A DNA stretch of 34,250 nucleotides from Chloroflexota bacterium. Its GTDB lineage: Bacteria > Chloroflexota > Anaerolineae > Aggregatilineales > Phototrophicaceae. Positions 6,425 to 13,870 of the stretch are shown here, piece by piece. The notes below the pieces were generated by a model. That model made no database searches and was not told the origin of the DNA. It was given only the letters and a program-made list of their open reading frames with translations. Location: positions 1 through 34,250 of the forward strand of contig RFIA01000243.1 in the NCBI GenBank assembly GCA_003695675.1. The letters are read 5' to 3'. Every line of letters starts with the position of its first letter. The first letter of the stretch is position 1. Made by a program: the position numbers and the translations under genes.

Positions 6425-8278
6425 TTGGCTGTAGATGGTGTCGATACAAAATTGTCGCTTGATTATGAAGACATTCGGCGGCAAGAATATGAACTCATTA
6501 CGGATTTGCTCGATATATTGCCCCGCATCGATAATTTGGGGACAGAGCGTTTAGAGCAAGTTCGCGATGCGCTTTTTCATGCTGACCATCCATTTCTTGC
6601 CGTTTTTATCGGGCCGTTTAGCTCTGGCAAGACGAGTATTCTCAATGCTCTGCTCGGCGAGTCGGATTTGTTGGCTGTCGGGCCGATACCGACAACAGAC
6701 CGCATTCATATTCTCCGCTGGGGTGAAGAACCCGACCGCATGAATTCTGGTGGCGATGTCGATACGGTTTTTTATCCATCGCCATTGTTGAAGAAAATCA
6801 GCTTTGTGGACACACCCGGTCTCGAGTCGGTCTTTCAACATCACGAAGAGGTGACACGTCGCTTTTTACATCGCAGCGATCTCGTGTTTCTGGTGATGTT
6901 GGCGACTCAAGCGATGACATCGCGCAATCTTGATTATCTCAAACAGATTAAGAGCTATGGCAAAAAAGTCATCATCCTCATCAATCAGGCCGACTTATTG
7001 AGCGAAGATGAACGCAAGTCTGTACGCGAGTATGTGATTGACCAAAGCAAGGCGCATCTTGGATTTGAACCGGAAGTGTGGCTGGTATCCGCCAAAGAGG
7101 GTCTTGAAGCGCGTGTCGGTGAAGAACTCGACAAAGCCAAGTGGGAAGCAAGCGGCTTGCAAAAAATTGAAGAATATGTCGATAAGCAGTTGAGTGACGC
7201 CTCGCGCCTGCGACAAAAATTGCAAACCCCGTTGCAAATCACGCAGAATGTTACACAAGCGGCGTTGACGGTCGTGCGACGCAATCAATCGTCGCTTGAC
7301 CATTATCAAGCGCTAAATGAAAACATCAATCGGCAGCTTGATGTTGATAAACGTGAGCTGGAAAAGATTGTTCGCGAAATCAATGATGAGATTGCGAAAC
7401 AGTTCACCGAAGCCAGCGAGCGGGGGGGGCGTGCGATACGCAGCTTGTTGCGTGTTTCGCGTGCGCTGCCGTCGATTGGTCGGGGGATATTAAGCCTTGT
7501 TGGGTTGTCGCGTTTGCTCAAGAATATTCAGGGTGGCTCAGCGATTCGTTTGGCATTCGAACATGAAAAAGCCTTTGAGCCGATATATACATTGCCCGCG
7601 ATTAGCGATAAATTAGGGCCGCGTCTCGAAGGCAAAGATATTCAGGATATTGATGACCTTGTTGAATATGCCCGGCGTGAGGTCAAAAAGTTGCCGCCAT
7701 CGATTCAGGAAAAAGTCATCGGGCAAATTCAACCGCCAGCCCGTTACGACCGTGAGGCGCTAACTGCTTTGCGTGCAGAACTTGAACCGATTGAAGAAGA
7801 AGCGCGTGAAGTGGAGACACAATATATTGAGCACGCCTTTCAGAATACACTTTTGTATGTCGCCGTGTGGGAAATTTTGTTGGTTATTTTCGGTGTTGCG
7901 CTCATTTCAACGTGGGACGGGGTTGCGCAGTCGCGCCCAGAATTGCCCGTCGCCCTATTGATTGGGTTGCTTGCGCTTGGTTTGCTTGGGGTTTTATTTA
8001 TGCCGATACGCGGGCGCATTTTGGCGAATGCCTATGCCAACCGCTTGCTGAAATTGCAAAATCGTTATATCGAAACCATCACAAAAGCGGCAGATACACA
8101 GATTATTTATGGTATGCAGTTGCGTCGCGAAGCGATTGCACCCTTGACACGGCTTGTCACCGCACAGGCAGAATTGCATAACGATCAGTTGAAAAAGTTA
8201 CAAGCCGCCGAACAAGAGATGGTCAAAATCGAAGCGGCACTCAACGCACTTGGTAAGAAGAGAATACCCGGATTGTGA
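6425..8278 (+). CDS. Dynamin-like GTPase, first of a tandem pair
   Basis: This protein of about 617 residues has a dynamin-family GTPase domain: G1 GPFSSGKT (63-70), G2 Thr in PTTD (about 89-92), G3 DTPG (129-132) and G4 NQAD (187-190). A long helical/coiled region follows. Two predicted membrane helices (about 475-495 and 507-527) act as the paddle, then comes a C-terminal helix. This matches bacterial dynamin-like proteins that bind and remodel the inner membrane. The TTG at 6425 is favoured because GAGGAAGGG sits 8 bases before it; the GTG at 6416 overlaps that site. The downstream paralogue starts 7 bp after the stop. The role could be membrane repair, fission/fusion or antiphage protection. 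Confidence 0.88.
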   Translation: MAVDGVDTKLSLDYEDIRRQEYELITDLLDILPRIDNLGTERLEQVRDALFHADHPFLAVFIGPFSSGKTSILNALLGESDLLAVGPIPTTDRIHILRWGEEPDRMNSGGDVDTVFYPSPLLKKISFVDTPGLESVFQHHEEVTRRFLHRSDLVFLVMLATQAMTSRNLDYLKQIKSYGKKVIILINQADLLSEDERKSVREYVIDQSKAHLGFEPEVWLVSAKEGLEARVGEELDKAKWEASGLQKIEEYVDKQLSDASRLRQKLQTPLQITQNVTQAALTVVRRNQSSLDHYQALNENINRQLDVDKRELEKIVREINDEIAKQFTEASERGGRAIRSLLRVSRALPSIGRGILSLVGLSRLLKNIQGGSAIRLAFEHEKAFEPIYTLPAISDKLGPRLEGKDIQDIDDLVEYARREVKKLPPSIQEKVIGQIQPPARYDREALTALRAELEPIEEEAREVETQYIEHAFQNTLLYVAVWEILLVIFGVALISTWDGVAQSRPELPVALLIGLLALGLLGVLFMPIRGRILANAYANRLLKLQNRYIETITKAADTQIIYGMQLRREAIAPLTRLVTAQAELHNDQLKKLQAAEQEMVKIEAALNALGKKRIPGL

Positions 8279-8285
8279 GGTTGGC

Positions 8286-10052
8286 GTGGTAACAACGAAA
8301 CTTGAAGGGCCACTTGCTGCCCTGCGCGAATCTGAGATTCGCCTGATGAACGACATCATTGAAACATTGGCGGATATAGGCGATTTGACTGCCGATGACC
8401 GCTCTCGGTTGCAGGAAGTCATCCGCGATTTGCGAGATTTGTTTTTCCTTGTTGTTGTCATTGGGGAATTCAATTCGGGGAAATCGTCATTCATCAATTC
8501 ATTGTTGGGCGAGTCGATTTTGCCAACTGGCATCACCCCAACAACTGAAGCGATTGAATTAATTCGTTATGGTGACAAGGCCACCTATAAACCCAAATTG
8601 CGCGAAGACGGCATCCGCGAATGGCAACATCCGAATACCGGGGGCGCCGGTGTCGCCATTGTGGATACGCCGGGCACGGGGTCGGTCTTCCAAAAACATG
8701 AGAAAACGGCGAAGGCCTTTTTACATCGCAGCGATCTTGTTATTTTTGTTATCTCGGCAAAACATGCGTTTGCCGAAACAGAACGTCTTTACCTCGAACT
8801 TGCAAAGCAGTATGGCAAAAAGGTCATCATCGTCGTCAATCAGACTGATTTGCTGCAACCACGTGAACAAGAAGAAGTCCGCCGTTTTATTGAACGGCAG
8901 GTCAAAGATAAACTTGATATTGAGCCGTTGTTGTTTATGGTTTCTGCGAAGACCGCGCTCGAATCATCAAATGATGATGGTGGCATTGATGCGGTGAAAG
9001 CACATCTACGCGGGGTGTTTGCTGAGGCGCCCCCGGCAAAACAAAAGTTGCTCGCACAGCTTGACCTCGCCGACCGTATTGTTCGGCAATATCTTGATGA
9101 TGTCAAGAAGAAAGCGGCTTTGGTCTCGTCGGATACGATGAAAGTGCATGAGGTTGAACAAGAACTTGAACAGCAGGCCGCTGGTCTTGAGGTGCAACTT
9201 GCGGAAGCGAAAGCAGAAATCGATCTCATTTTCGATGGTATTCGCAAACGAGGGCTTAATTTCATCACCACGAATCTATCGGTGCGCAAAGTCGGTCGTG
9301 TGCCGAGCCGCGAAGCATTGCAAGCTGAATTTCAAGATGTTGTCATCGGTCGCGCTTTGCGTGATGTTAATGAGGTGACAGGGGATTATGTCAACGCCGT
9401 CATCGACAACAGCCGGTTGTATTGGCGTAGTGTGATTGAGCGTTTGAATCAATTGCGAGACTTGCTGGAGCAAGATTTAGCTGATACCGGCATGGATGCC
9501 GGTGTGTATGCCGAACAACGCGAGAGTTTGCAAGGTGCGATCCGTATTGCCGAAGCCGAGTTAAAATCTTACTCGACCGGGCAAGTGGCAGCGGAGATTC
9601 AACGAGATTTTGCTGCCAATATGGGCGGTTTTACACGTAGCGCGGCGACTGGGATTGTTGGTTTGGTTGTGGCGGTCGCCGCAGTTGCCGCGCCGGGACC
9701 GTTGGCCGGTACTGGTGCTGCATTGTTGGCGTTGCCCGCATTTGTTGTTGGCGCACCGGCAGCATTGGCTGGGGGGATCCTCGCGTTGCGGTATTATCGA
9801 CGCATCACAGCCAAAACAAGACGAGATTTCAATCAACGTCTCGATGACTTGCAAAAGTCATACCATGATGCACTAGACGAGCTAACGCACAAAGAACGTA
9901 ACCGATTAGCGCAATATGGTAAACAAGTTTTGACGCCGATATTTAGTCGCCTCGAAGTTTTGGCGGAACGCTATGCGCAGCAAGAAAAAGCCTTGCTTGA
10001 ATTGCAGGAACGCAGTACGACACTCCGCGCTGGAATCACTGGTAGTCAGTAA
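8286..10052 (+). CDS. Dynamin-like GTPase, second of a tandem pair
   Basis: This protein of about 588 residues has G1 GEFNSGKS (60-67), G2 in TPTTE (84-88), G3 DTPG (127-130) and G4 NQTD (185-188), then long coiled-coil regions. A hydrophobic Gly/Ala-rich hairpin (about 455-502) serves as the membrane element, followed by a C-terminal coiled coil. The GTG at 8286 is chosen because GAGG lies 5 bases upstream; an extended frame from 8250 would overlap the first gene. The two proteins share SVFQ.HE and FLHRSDLV after G3. Divergent side-by-side pairs are typical of bacterial dynamins that work as hetero-oligomers. Confidence 0.88.
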   Translation: MVTTKLEGPLAALRESEIRLMNDIIETLADIGDLTADDRSRLQEVIRDLRDLFFLVVVIGEFNSGKSSFINSLLGESILPTGITPTTEAIELIRYGDKATYKPKLREDGIREWQHPNTGGAGVAIVDTPGTGSVFQKHEKTAKAFLHRSDLVIFVISAKHAFAETERLYLELAKQYGKKVIIVVNQTDLLQPREQEEVRRFIERQVKDKLDIEPLLFMVSAKTALESSNDDGGIDAVKAHLRGVFAEAPPAKQKLLAQLDLADRIVRQYLDDVKKKAALVSSDTMKVHEVEQELEQQAAGLEVQLAEAKAEIDLIFDGIRKRGLNFITTNLSVRKVGRVPSREALQAEFQDVVIGRALRDVNEVTGDYVNAVIDNSRLYWRSVIERLNQLRDLLEQDLADTGMDAGVYAEQRESLQGAIRIAEAELKSYSTGQVAAEIQRDFAANMGGFTRSAATGIVGLVVAVAAVAAPGPLAGTGAALLALPAFVVGAPAALAGGILALRYYRRITAKTRRDFNQRLDDLQKSYHDALDELTHKERNRLAQYGKQVLTPIFSRLEVLAERYAQQEKALLELQERSTTLRAGITGSQ

Positions 10053-10060
10053 AGGCCATC

Positions 10061-10261
10061 ATGTCGCTAGAGTTGCAATTGCAGGCTGCGCTGCCATAAT
10101 TGCAGGTTGCCATATCAAGCGCTGTGGCTGGCATTGACTGCGAAATTCGCCAAGAAACGACAGGGCTGCGCATGCACATGTTGGGTGGCGTCGGCTCCGC
10201 ATTATTCACAATCCCTCGCTCCGTGCTTTTCCAAATTCAGAGACTGAACGCCTCGATTTGA
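10061..10261 (+). pseudogene. Decayed 5' fragment of an mgtC-type gene
   Basis: From ATG 10061 the frame reads MSLELQLQAALP, then a TAA at 10097. After that it stays collinear with the intact gene at 10391: G24, E28, G35-L36-R37, H39-M40-L41, G43, G45, A47-L48-F49-T50-I51 occupy identical codon numbers in both. Near codon 56 a one-base insertion shifts the frame (compare CTTTTCCAAATTCAG with CCTTTCCGAACTCTG), and similarity ends near codon 65. It is therefore a truncated, stop-containing duplicate. The remaining 10262-10390 holds the control region of the intact gene. Confidence 0.8.
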
Positions 10262-10304
10262 ATAATTCTCAGGCAACTCACACATGACAGATCGCCATAT
10301 TTAT

Positions 10305-10346
10305 GTTAAGGTTGAGTTAAATAGTTTAAATTTCTGTTAAGTTAAA
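10305..10346. promoter_or_regulatory. Direct-repeat operator upstream of the mgtC-type gene (Pho-box-like)
   Basis: GTTAA units begin at 10305, 10316, 10336 and 10341, with a GTTTAA unit at 10324. The first two are 11 bp apart, one helical turn. On the opposite strand they read TTTAACTC and CTTAACAT with a 3-bp gap, like the direct repeats bound by OmpR/PhoB-family regulators. Identity of the regulator is inferred only. Confidence 0.45.
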
Positions 10347-10390
10347 CTTTTTGGTTCAAAATAGCAGTAAGTAGTTGAGGGCAAAAGATC

Positions 10391-10906
10391 ATGTCTCTTG
10401 AATTACAAATCGAAGTCAGTTTACATCTTGCGTTGGCTGCGTTTCTAAGTATGGTGATTGGTCTAAATCGTGAGAGCCTCAATCAACCGGCAGGGTTGCG
10501 CACGCACATGTTGGTTGGGCTTGGGGCTGCATTGTTCACGATTATCTCGCTGCACGCCTTTCCGAACTCTGAAACTGCGCGGGTTGCAGCTCAAGTCGTG
10601 ACGGGGGTCGGCTTTTTGGGAGCGGGCACGATATTGCAACGTAAAGGTGACGTACATTATTTGACGACGGCTGCCTCAATATGGGCGACGGCTGCTGTTG
10701 GGATGACGGCAGGGGTGGGGGCATGGTTTTTGGCGATTACGGCAACATTGATTTCGTGGTTTGTATTAGCGATTATCCGTCGTGCCGAGACGGAAAAACA
10801 CATCCGGAGTCAATCAAAAGGGAATAAAGTCCTAATGGAAAAGAATCAGGCTTCGCCTACGACTAACCAGCAGGACAATCAAGTTCCGGTAAATGCCGAA
10901 GTGTGA
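10391..10906 (+). CDS. MgtC/SapB-family membrane protein
   Basis: This 171-residue protein has four to five hydrophobic helices and the family core: GLNRE, AGLRTHMLVGLGAALFT, QVVTGVGFLGAGTI and LTTAASIW. It ends with a short charged tail and lacks the C-terminal ACT-like domain of longer MgtC proteins. MgtC-type proteins act at the inner membrane in adaptation to low magnesium or phosphate, partly by restraining the F-type ATPase. The ATG at 10391 has TGAGGG 9 bases upstream. A GTTAA direct-repeat region upstream suggests activation by a response regulator. A decayed copy of its first third lies just upstream. It converges on the deacetylase gene. Confidence 0.9.
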   Translation: MSLELQIEVSLHLALAAFLSMVIGLNRESLNQPAGLRTHMLVGLGAALFTIISLHAFPNSETARVAAQVVTGVGFLGAGTILQRKGDVHYLTTAASIWATAAVGMTAGVGAWFLAITATLISWFVLAIIRRAETEKHIRSQSKGNKVLMEKNQASPTTNQQDNQVPVNAEV

Positions 10907-10907
10907 C

Positions 10908-11942
10908 TTACTTCTCAAGTCGATGAATTTTTCGGATTTGGTCGATGAGTGGTTGAATCATCGGTTCGGCTTGGTTGGCCGGGCCGAGAGGGTCGCTGAT
11001 GGTATCATCGCCGAGTAGGGCATGGGCAATATTGCGAACGCCGTGTGCCAATGCGACGAGGTCGTATCCCCCCTCGACGACGAAGACAATCTTCCCCTCA
11101 CAAACTTCTTCCGCGATGCGTATGAGTTCGCGAGTGATATGGTCGTAACCTGTTAAGCTGAGCTGCATCGAGGCGAGAGGGTCTGTCCAATGCGCATCGA
11201 AGCCGGCAGAGACGAGAATCAATTCGGGTTGAAAGCGTTTTGCAACCGGCCAGATGATTTGTTCAAATATTTTTGCATAATTTGCGTCGCCGTGTCCCGC
11301 GACGAGGGGAATGTTCAAGGTGTAGCCGGCGCCTGCGCTTTCACCAACATCGTGCAATTTCCCCGTGCCCGGATAAAACGGATGTTGATGTGTAGACACA
11401 AATAAGACAGACTCATCGTCATAGAACATGGCTTGCGTACCATTGCCATGATGCACATCGTAATCTACAATCATAATACGCTCAATATGGTGGGTGTGTT
11501 GTGCATGTCGCGCAGCAATTGCGATGTTACCCAGAAGGCAAAATCCCATTGCATAATTCGGCATTGCATGATGCCCCGGAGGGCGGACGACGGCGAGGCC
11601 ATTGTCTGCACTCCCCGTTAATACTGCATCCACCGCTCCGACGACGCCCCCCGCAGCGAGCAACGCAACTTCATACGATGTCGGCGTGGTATATGTGTCA
11701 GCATCCAAACGCGCAGTTTGTTTAAAATGTTGTGTTCGCGCCAATGTGTCGAGATACTTTTCGGTATGAACGGTTCGGGCAAGCGCAGGGTCAAGTGGTC
11801 GCACTTCAATTGCTCGTAGACGATTGCTCAAACCGGCTTCGTCAAGCTCTTGCCAGATAGCGCGAATGCGCCCGGCATGTTCAGGATGACCCGCGAGGTC
11901 GTGCTCGACATAACGTGGATGGGTGCTGTATGCAGTAGTCAC
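10908..11942 (-). CDS. Histone-deacetylase-family (AcuC/HDAC-like) zinc amidohydrolase
   Basis: Arginase/deacetylase-fold enzyme with the complete class II HDAC catalytic set: RPPGHHA (catalytic His pair), DYDVHHGNG (zinc Asp and His), SAGFDAH (second zinc Asp) and the GGYD loop with the transition-state Tyr. Bacterial members remove acetyl groups from acyl-lysine proteins, polyamines or other amides; the substrate here is unknown. The frame is open back to ATG 12026, but I favour the GTG at 11942 (344 residues). It has GAAGG 10 bases upstream, the conserved domain begins there (VTTAYSTHPRYVEHD), and a promoter-like sequence lies inside the longer version. ATG 11981 is another option. It is monocistronic and divergent from the AAA+ gene. 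Confidence 0.93.
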   Translation of the reverse strand: MTTAYSTHPRYVEHDLAGHPEHAGRIRAIWQELDEAGLSNRLRAIEVRPLDPALARTVHTEKYLDTLARTQHFKQTARLDADTYTTPTSYEVALLAAGGVVGAVDAVLTGSADNGLAVVRPPGHHAMPNYAMGFCLLGNIAIAARHAQHTHHIERIMIVDYDVHHGNGTQAMFYDDESVLFVSTHQHPFYPGTGKLHDVGESAGAGYTLNIPLVAGHGDANYAKIFEQIIWPVAKRFQPELILVSAGFDAHWTDPLASMQLSLTGYDHITRELIRIAEEVCEGKIVFVVEGGYDLVALAHGVRNIAHALLGDDTISDPLGPANQAEPMIQPLIDQIRKIHRLEK

Positions 11943-11970
11943 AAGGGATATGCCTTCAAAAATGGTGTAA

Positions 11971-12000
11971 AATACAGTCATTGTGAATTTTGATTGTAAA
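11971..12000 (-). promoter_or_regulatory. Candidate promoter of the deacetylase gene
   Basis: On the minus strand TTTACA (11995-12000), an 18-bp spacer and TGTATT (11971-11976). The predicted start near 11964 supports the shorter protein starting at 11942. Confidence 0.4.
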
Positions 12001-12044
12001 TGTGTCAACAAACAAGGGTCATACATTAACCAAAAAGGCGGGTC

Positions 12045-13484
12045 ATGAGTCGTGATTTGAGATCAAGACCACCAAGACCGTCGCGACGGCGGTCTCGTTC
12101 GCATAGTGGTTCATCGTTATTGAATCGATTGGGCAATAACCGGCGCCGCAATCGCGAATACACCATGCAATATGAGCGGCTGGTACAATGGGCGCGTAAG
12201 ACATGGCATGAACGTTGGCCGGGGCGTAATTATGTCACGATTTGGGCATCGGCAGAATGCAGCAATATGATCGCTCAAGAGGCGATCAAACCCGGTCGTA
12301 AATTGCGCGGCAAAGCGCGTTATGAAGGCGTTGACACACTCGATTGCCCGGCGGTGATTTCGATCAGTGATTATGGGTCACGCGGGCGAAAAACGATGTT
12401 GACCTCGACTGCTGGCGCCTTCGCTTTCAAATTCTCTGCTGATGATGGCGACGATTTTGAAGTCATTTATGCCAGTTCATATTTCGATGATGATGTGCAA
12501 GATTTGACCTCGATTGCGTTGGTGCCGGAAGACAAGCTCGACACATGGGCGGCGTTTGAATTTTTATGCGCTCGTACCGTGCGGCCACGCATTAAACGGC
12601 GACGCGATGTCTACATCATCGGTGGGACGGATGCGTTCTTCGACCCGACGGTCGAATGGGACGATGTGATACTGCCGGAAGAATTGAAGCAAGAAATCCT
12701 CAACGATATGGAAGCCTTCTTCACCGAAGGTGTTGACATCTATCGCCAATTGAAGCTCGCACCCTTCCGCAAATTGTTGTTGGCCGGTGTGCCGGGCACA
12801 GGCAAGACGATGTTGTGCGCGGCGATGGCGAAACTCGCGATTGCACAAAAGCGCGTCGTCGTTTATGTCTCCGGTGCTGACCGCGACGGCGCGACATTTG
12901 AGAAGATTCAACGCGCATTGCAAGCGGTGACGGCGGCCAAATATCCGGTGTTGCTGATTGTCGAAGAATTGGATGCGTATCTACGTGATGATGACAAAGC
13001 GCGGGTGCTCAATGTGCTTGACGGCATCGAGTCGCCGAATAACCCCAAAGGCGCATTGATGCTCGCGACGACCAATTATCCCGAGTCGATTGACGAACGG
13101 GTTGCCAAGCGTCCCGGACGGCTCGACCGCATTTTCGTTATCCCGACGATTCAGAATGACGAACATGCCGAGCAGATGCTGCGTCATTATATGGCCGAGC
13201 AATGGAAAGAAGAGCATCTTGATGTGGTTCATGATCTCATCGACCAACCGGGGGCATTTGTGCGCGAGGTGGCGCTCCATGCGCGGATGTTGGCGGCACA
13301 CGCCCATCAAACGGAAGTGACGCTCGAATTTTTGCAGCAATCGGTGGACAGCTTGCAACGGCAATTGCGTTCGGGACGCGATTTCCTCAACAATCGGCGT
13401 CCGATTGGCCTTGCGAATAACAGCAATCGCGGCTTGCTGCGCCGGGCATCGCGCAACACGTTCAACAATTCCGGCGACGATTAG
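12045..13484 (+). CDS. AAA+ ATPase, BCS1-like
   Basis: This 479-residue protein begins with a very basic, Arg/Ser-rich, probably disordered tail (1-40). A unique domain (about 41-190) follows, then a single AAA+ module: Walker A GVPGTGKT (248-255), Walker B LLIVEELDAY (304-312), sensor 1 in LATTNYPE (340-347), and RPGRLDR (356-362), carrying the Arg-finger/sensor region. The layout (RP.......W..V.LP...K..I..D...F immediately before Walker A) resembles BCS1-type and related AAA unfoldases. It ends with another Arg/Asn-rich low-complexity tail. The partner is unknown. It starts 13 bases after a GGCGGG-type ribosome site region, divergent from the deacetylase gene. DUF433 follows 3 bp after its stop. 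Confidence 0.85.
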   Translation: MSRDLRSRPPRPSRRRSRSHSGSSLLNRLGNNRRRNREYTMQYERLVQWARKTWHERWPGRNYVTIWASAECSNMIAQEAIKPGRKLRGKARYEGVDTLDCPAVISISDYGSRGRKTMLTSTAGAFAFKFSADDGDDFEVIYASSYFDDDVQDLTSIALVPEDKLDTWAAFEFLCARTVRPRIKRRRDVYIIGGTDAFFDPTVEWDDVILPEELKQEILNDMEAFFTEGVDIYRQLKLAPFRKLLLAGVPGTGKTMLCAAMAKLAIAQKRVVVYVSGADRDGATFEKIQRALQAVTAAKYPVLLIVEELDAYLRDDDKARVLNVLDGIESPNNPKGALMLATTNYPESIDERVAKRPGRLDRIFVIPTIQNDEHAEQMLRHYMAEQWKEEHLDVVHDLIDQPGAFVREVALHARMLAAHAHQTEVTLEFLQQSVDSLQRQLRSGRDFLNNRRPIGLANNSNRGLLRRASRNTFNNSGDD

Positions 13485-13487
13485 CGT

Positions 13488-13787
13488 ATGGAAAGCATCA
13501 ACAGTATCAATCTGATTGCGACTAATCCTAGTGTACGCAATGGTCGCCCGTATATCATCGGCACAACCGTCACGGTTACGGATATTGCCATTGCGAAAAT
13601 TTATCATCAACGTGAACCGGATGAAATCGCAGCGTGGTATGATTTGTCGTTACCGCAAGTTTATGCTGCACTCGCTTATTATTATCAACACAAAGATGCA
13701 CTTGATGAGCAGATTCAAGCGCAAATTCGTCGGGCGCGTGAATTGAAAGATCGACGAGTGGGGAATGAAGGTTCGCTTTTATCTTGA
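13488..13787 (+). CDS. DUF433-family antitoxin
   Basis: This 99-residue protein has the DUF433 pattern: P.v.nGrPyIiGTtvtVtDIa, then EIAAWYDLSLPQVYAALAYYYQH, a compact HTH-like unit. DUF433 proteins are usually encoded just upstream of a DUF5615 PIN-like RNase and are regarded as its antitoxin and autoregulator. Here the gene follows the AAA+ gene by 3 bp. Its last 23 bases overlap the start of what remains of such a toxin gene (13765). Length is complete, so the antitoxin survives as an orphan. Confidence 0.88.
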   Translation: MESINSINLIATNPSVRNGRPYIIGTTVTVTDIAIAKIYHQREPDEIAAWYDLSLPQVYAALAYYYQHKDALDEQIQAQIRRARELKDRRVGNEGSLLS

Positions 13788-13830
13788 TGAAGGTAAATTC
13801 GTCACATATTATCTGCCGGGATGCTGCTGA
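13765..13830 (+). pseudogene. Remnant of a DUF5615 PIN-like toxin gene
   Basis: ATG 13765 overlaps the antitoxin 3' end at the usual position and encodes MKVRFYLDE, the characteristic N terminus with the first catalytic Asp/Glu. It then departs from the family and ends after 21 residues at 13828-13830, running into a terminator stem. The rest of the toxin (about 100 residues) is missing, so an internal deletion between the 5' end and the terminator is the simplest explanation. Confidence 0.65.
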
Positions 13831-13849
13831 ACAGTGTCCCGGCTTTTTT
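13815..13849 (+). terminator. Rho-independent terminator after the DUF433 module
   Basis: GCCGGGA (13815-13821) pairs with TCCCGGC (13837-13843), followed by six T residues (13844-13849). It ends the AAA+/DUF433 transcript and overlaps the toxin stub. Confidence 0.88.
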
Positions 13850-13870
13850 GTCTTTGATTGTTTACATACA

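Noticed and set aside
12981-13610. Minus-strand open frame of 209 codons opposite the AAA+ gene
   Set aside because: It runs antisense across the Walker B, sensor and C-terminal parts of the AAA+ gene and has no family pattern or ribosome site.
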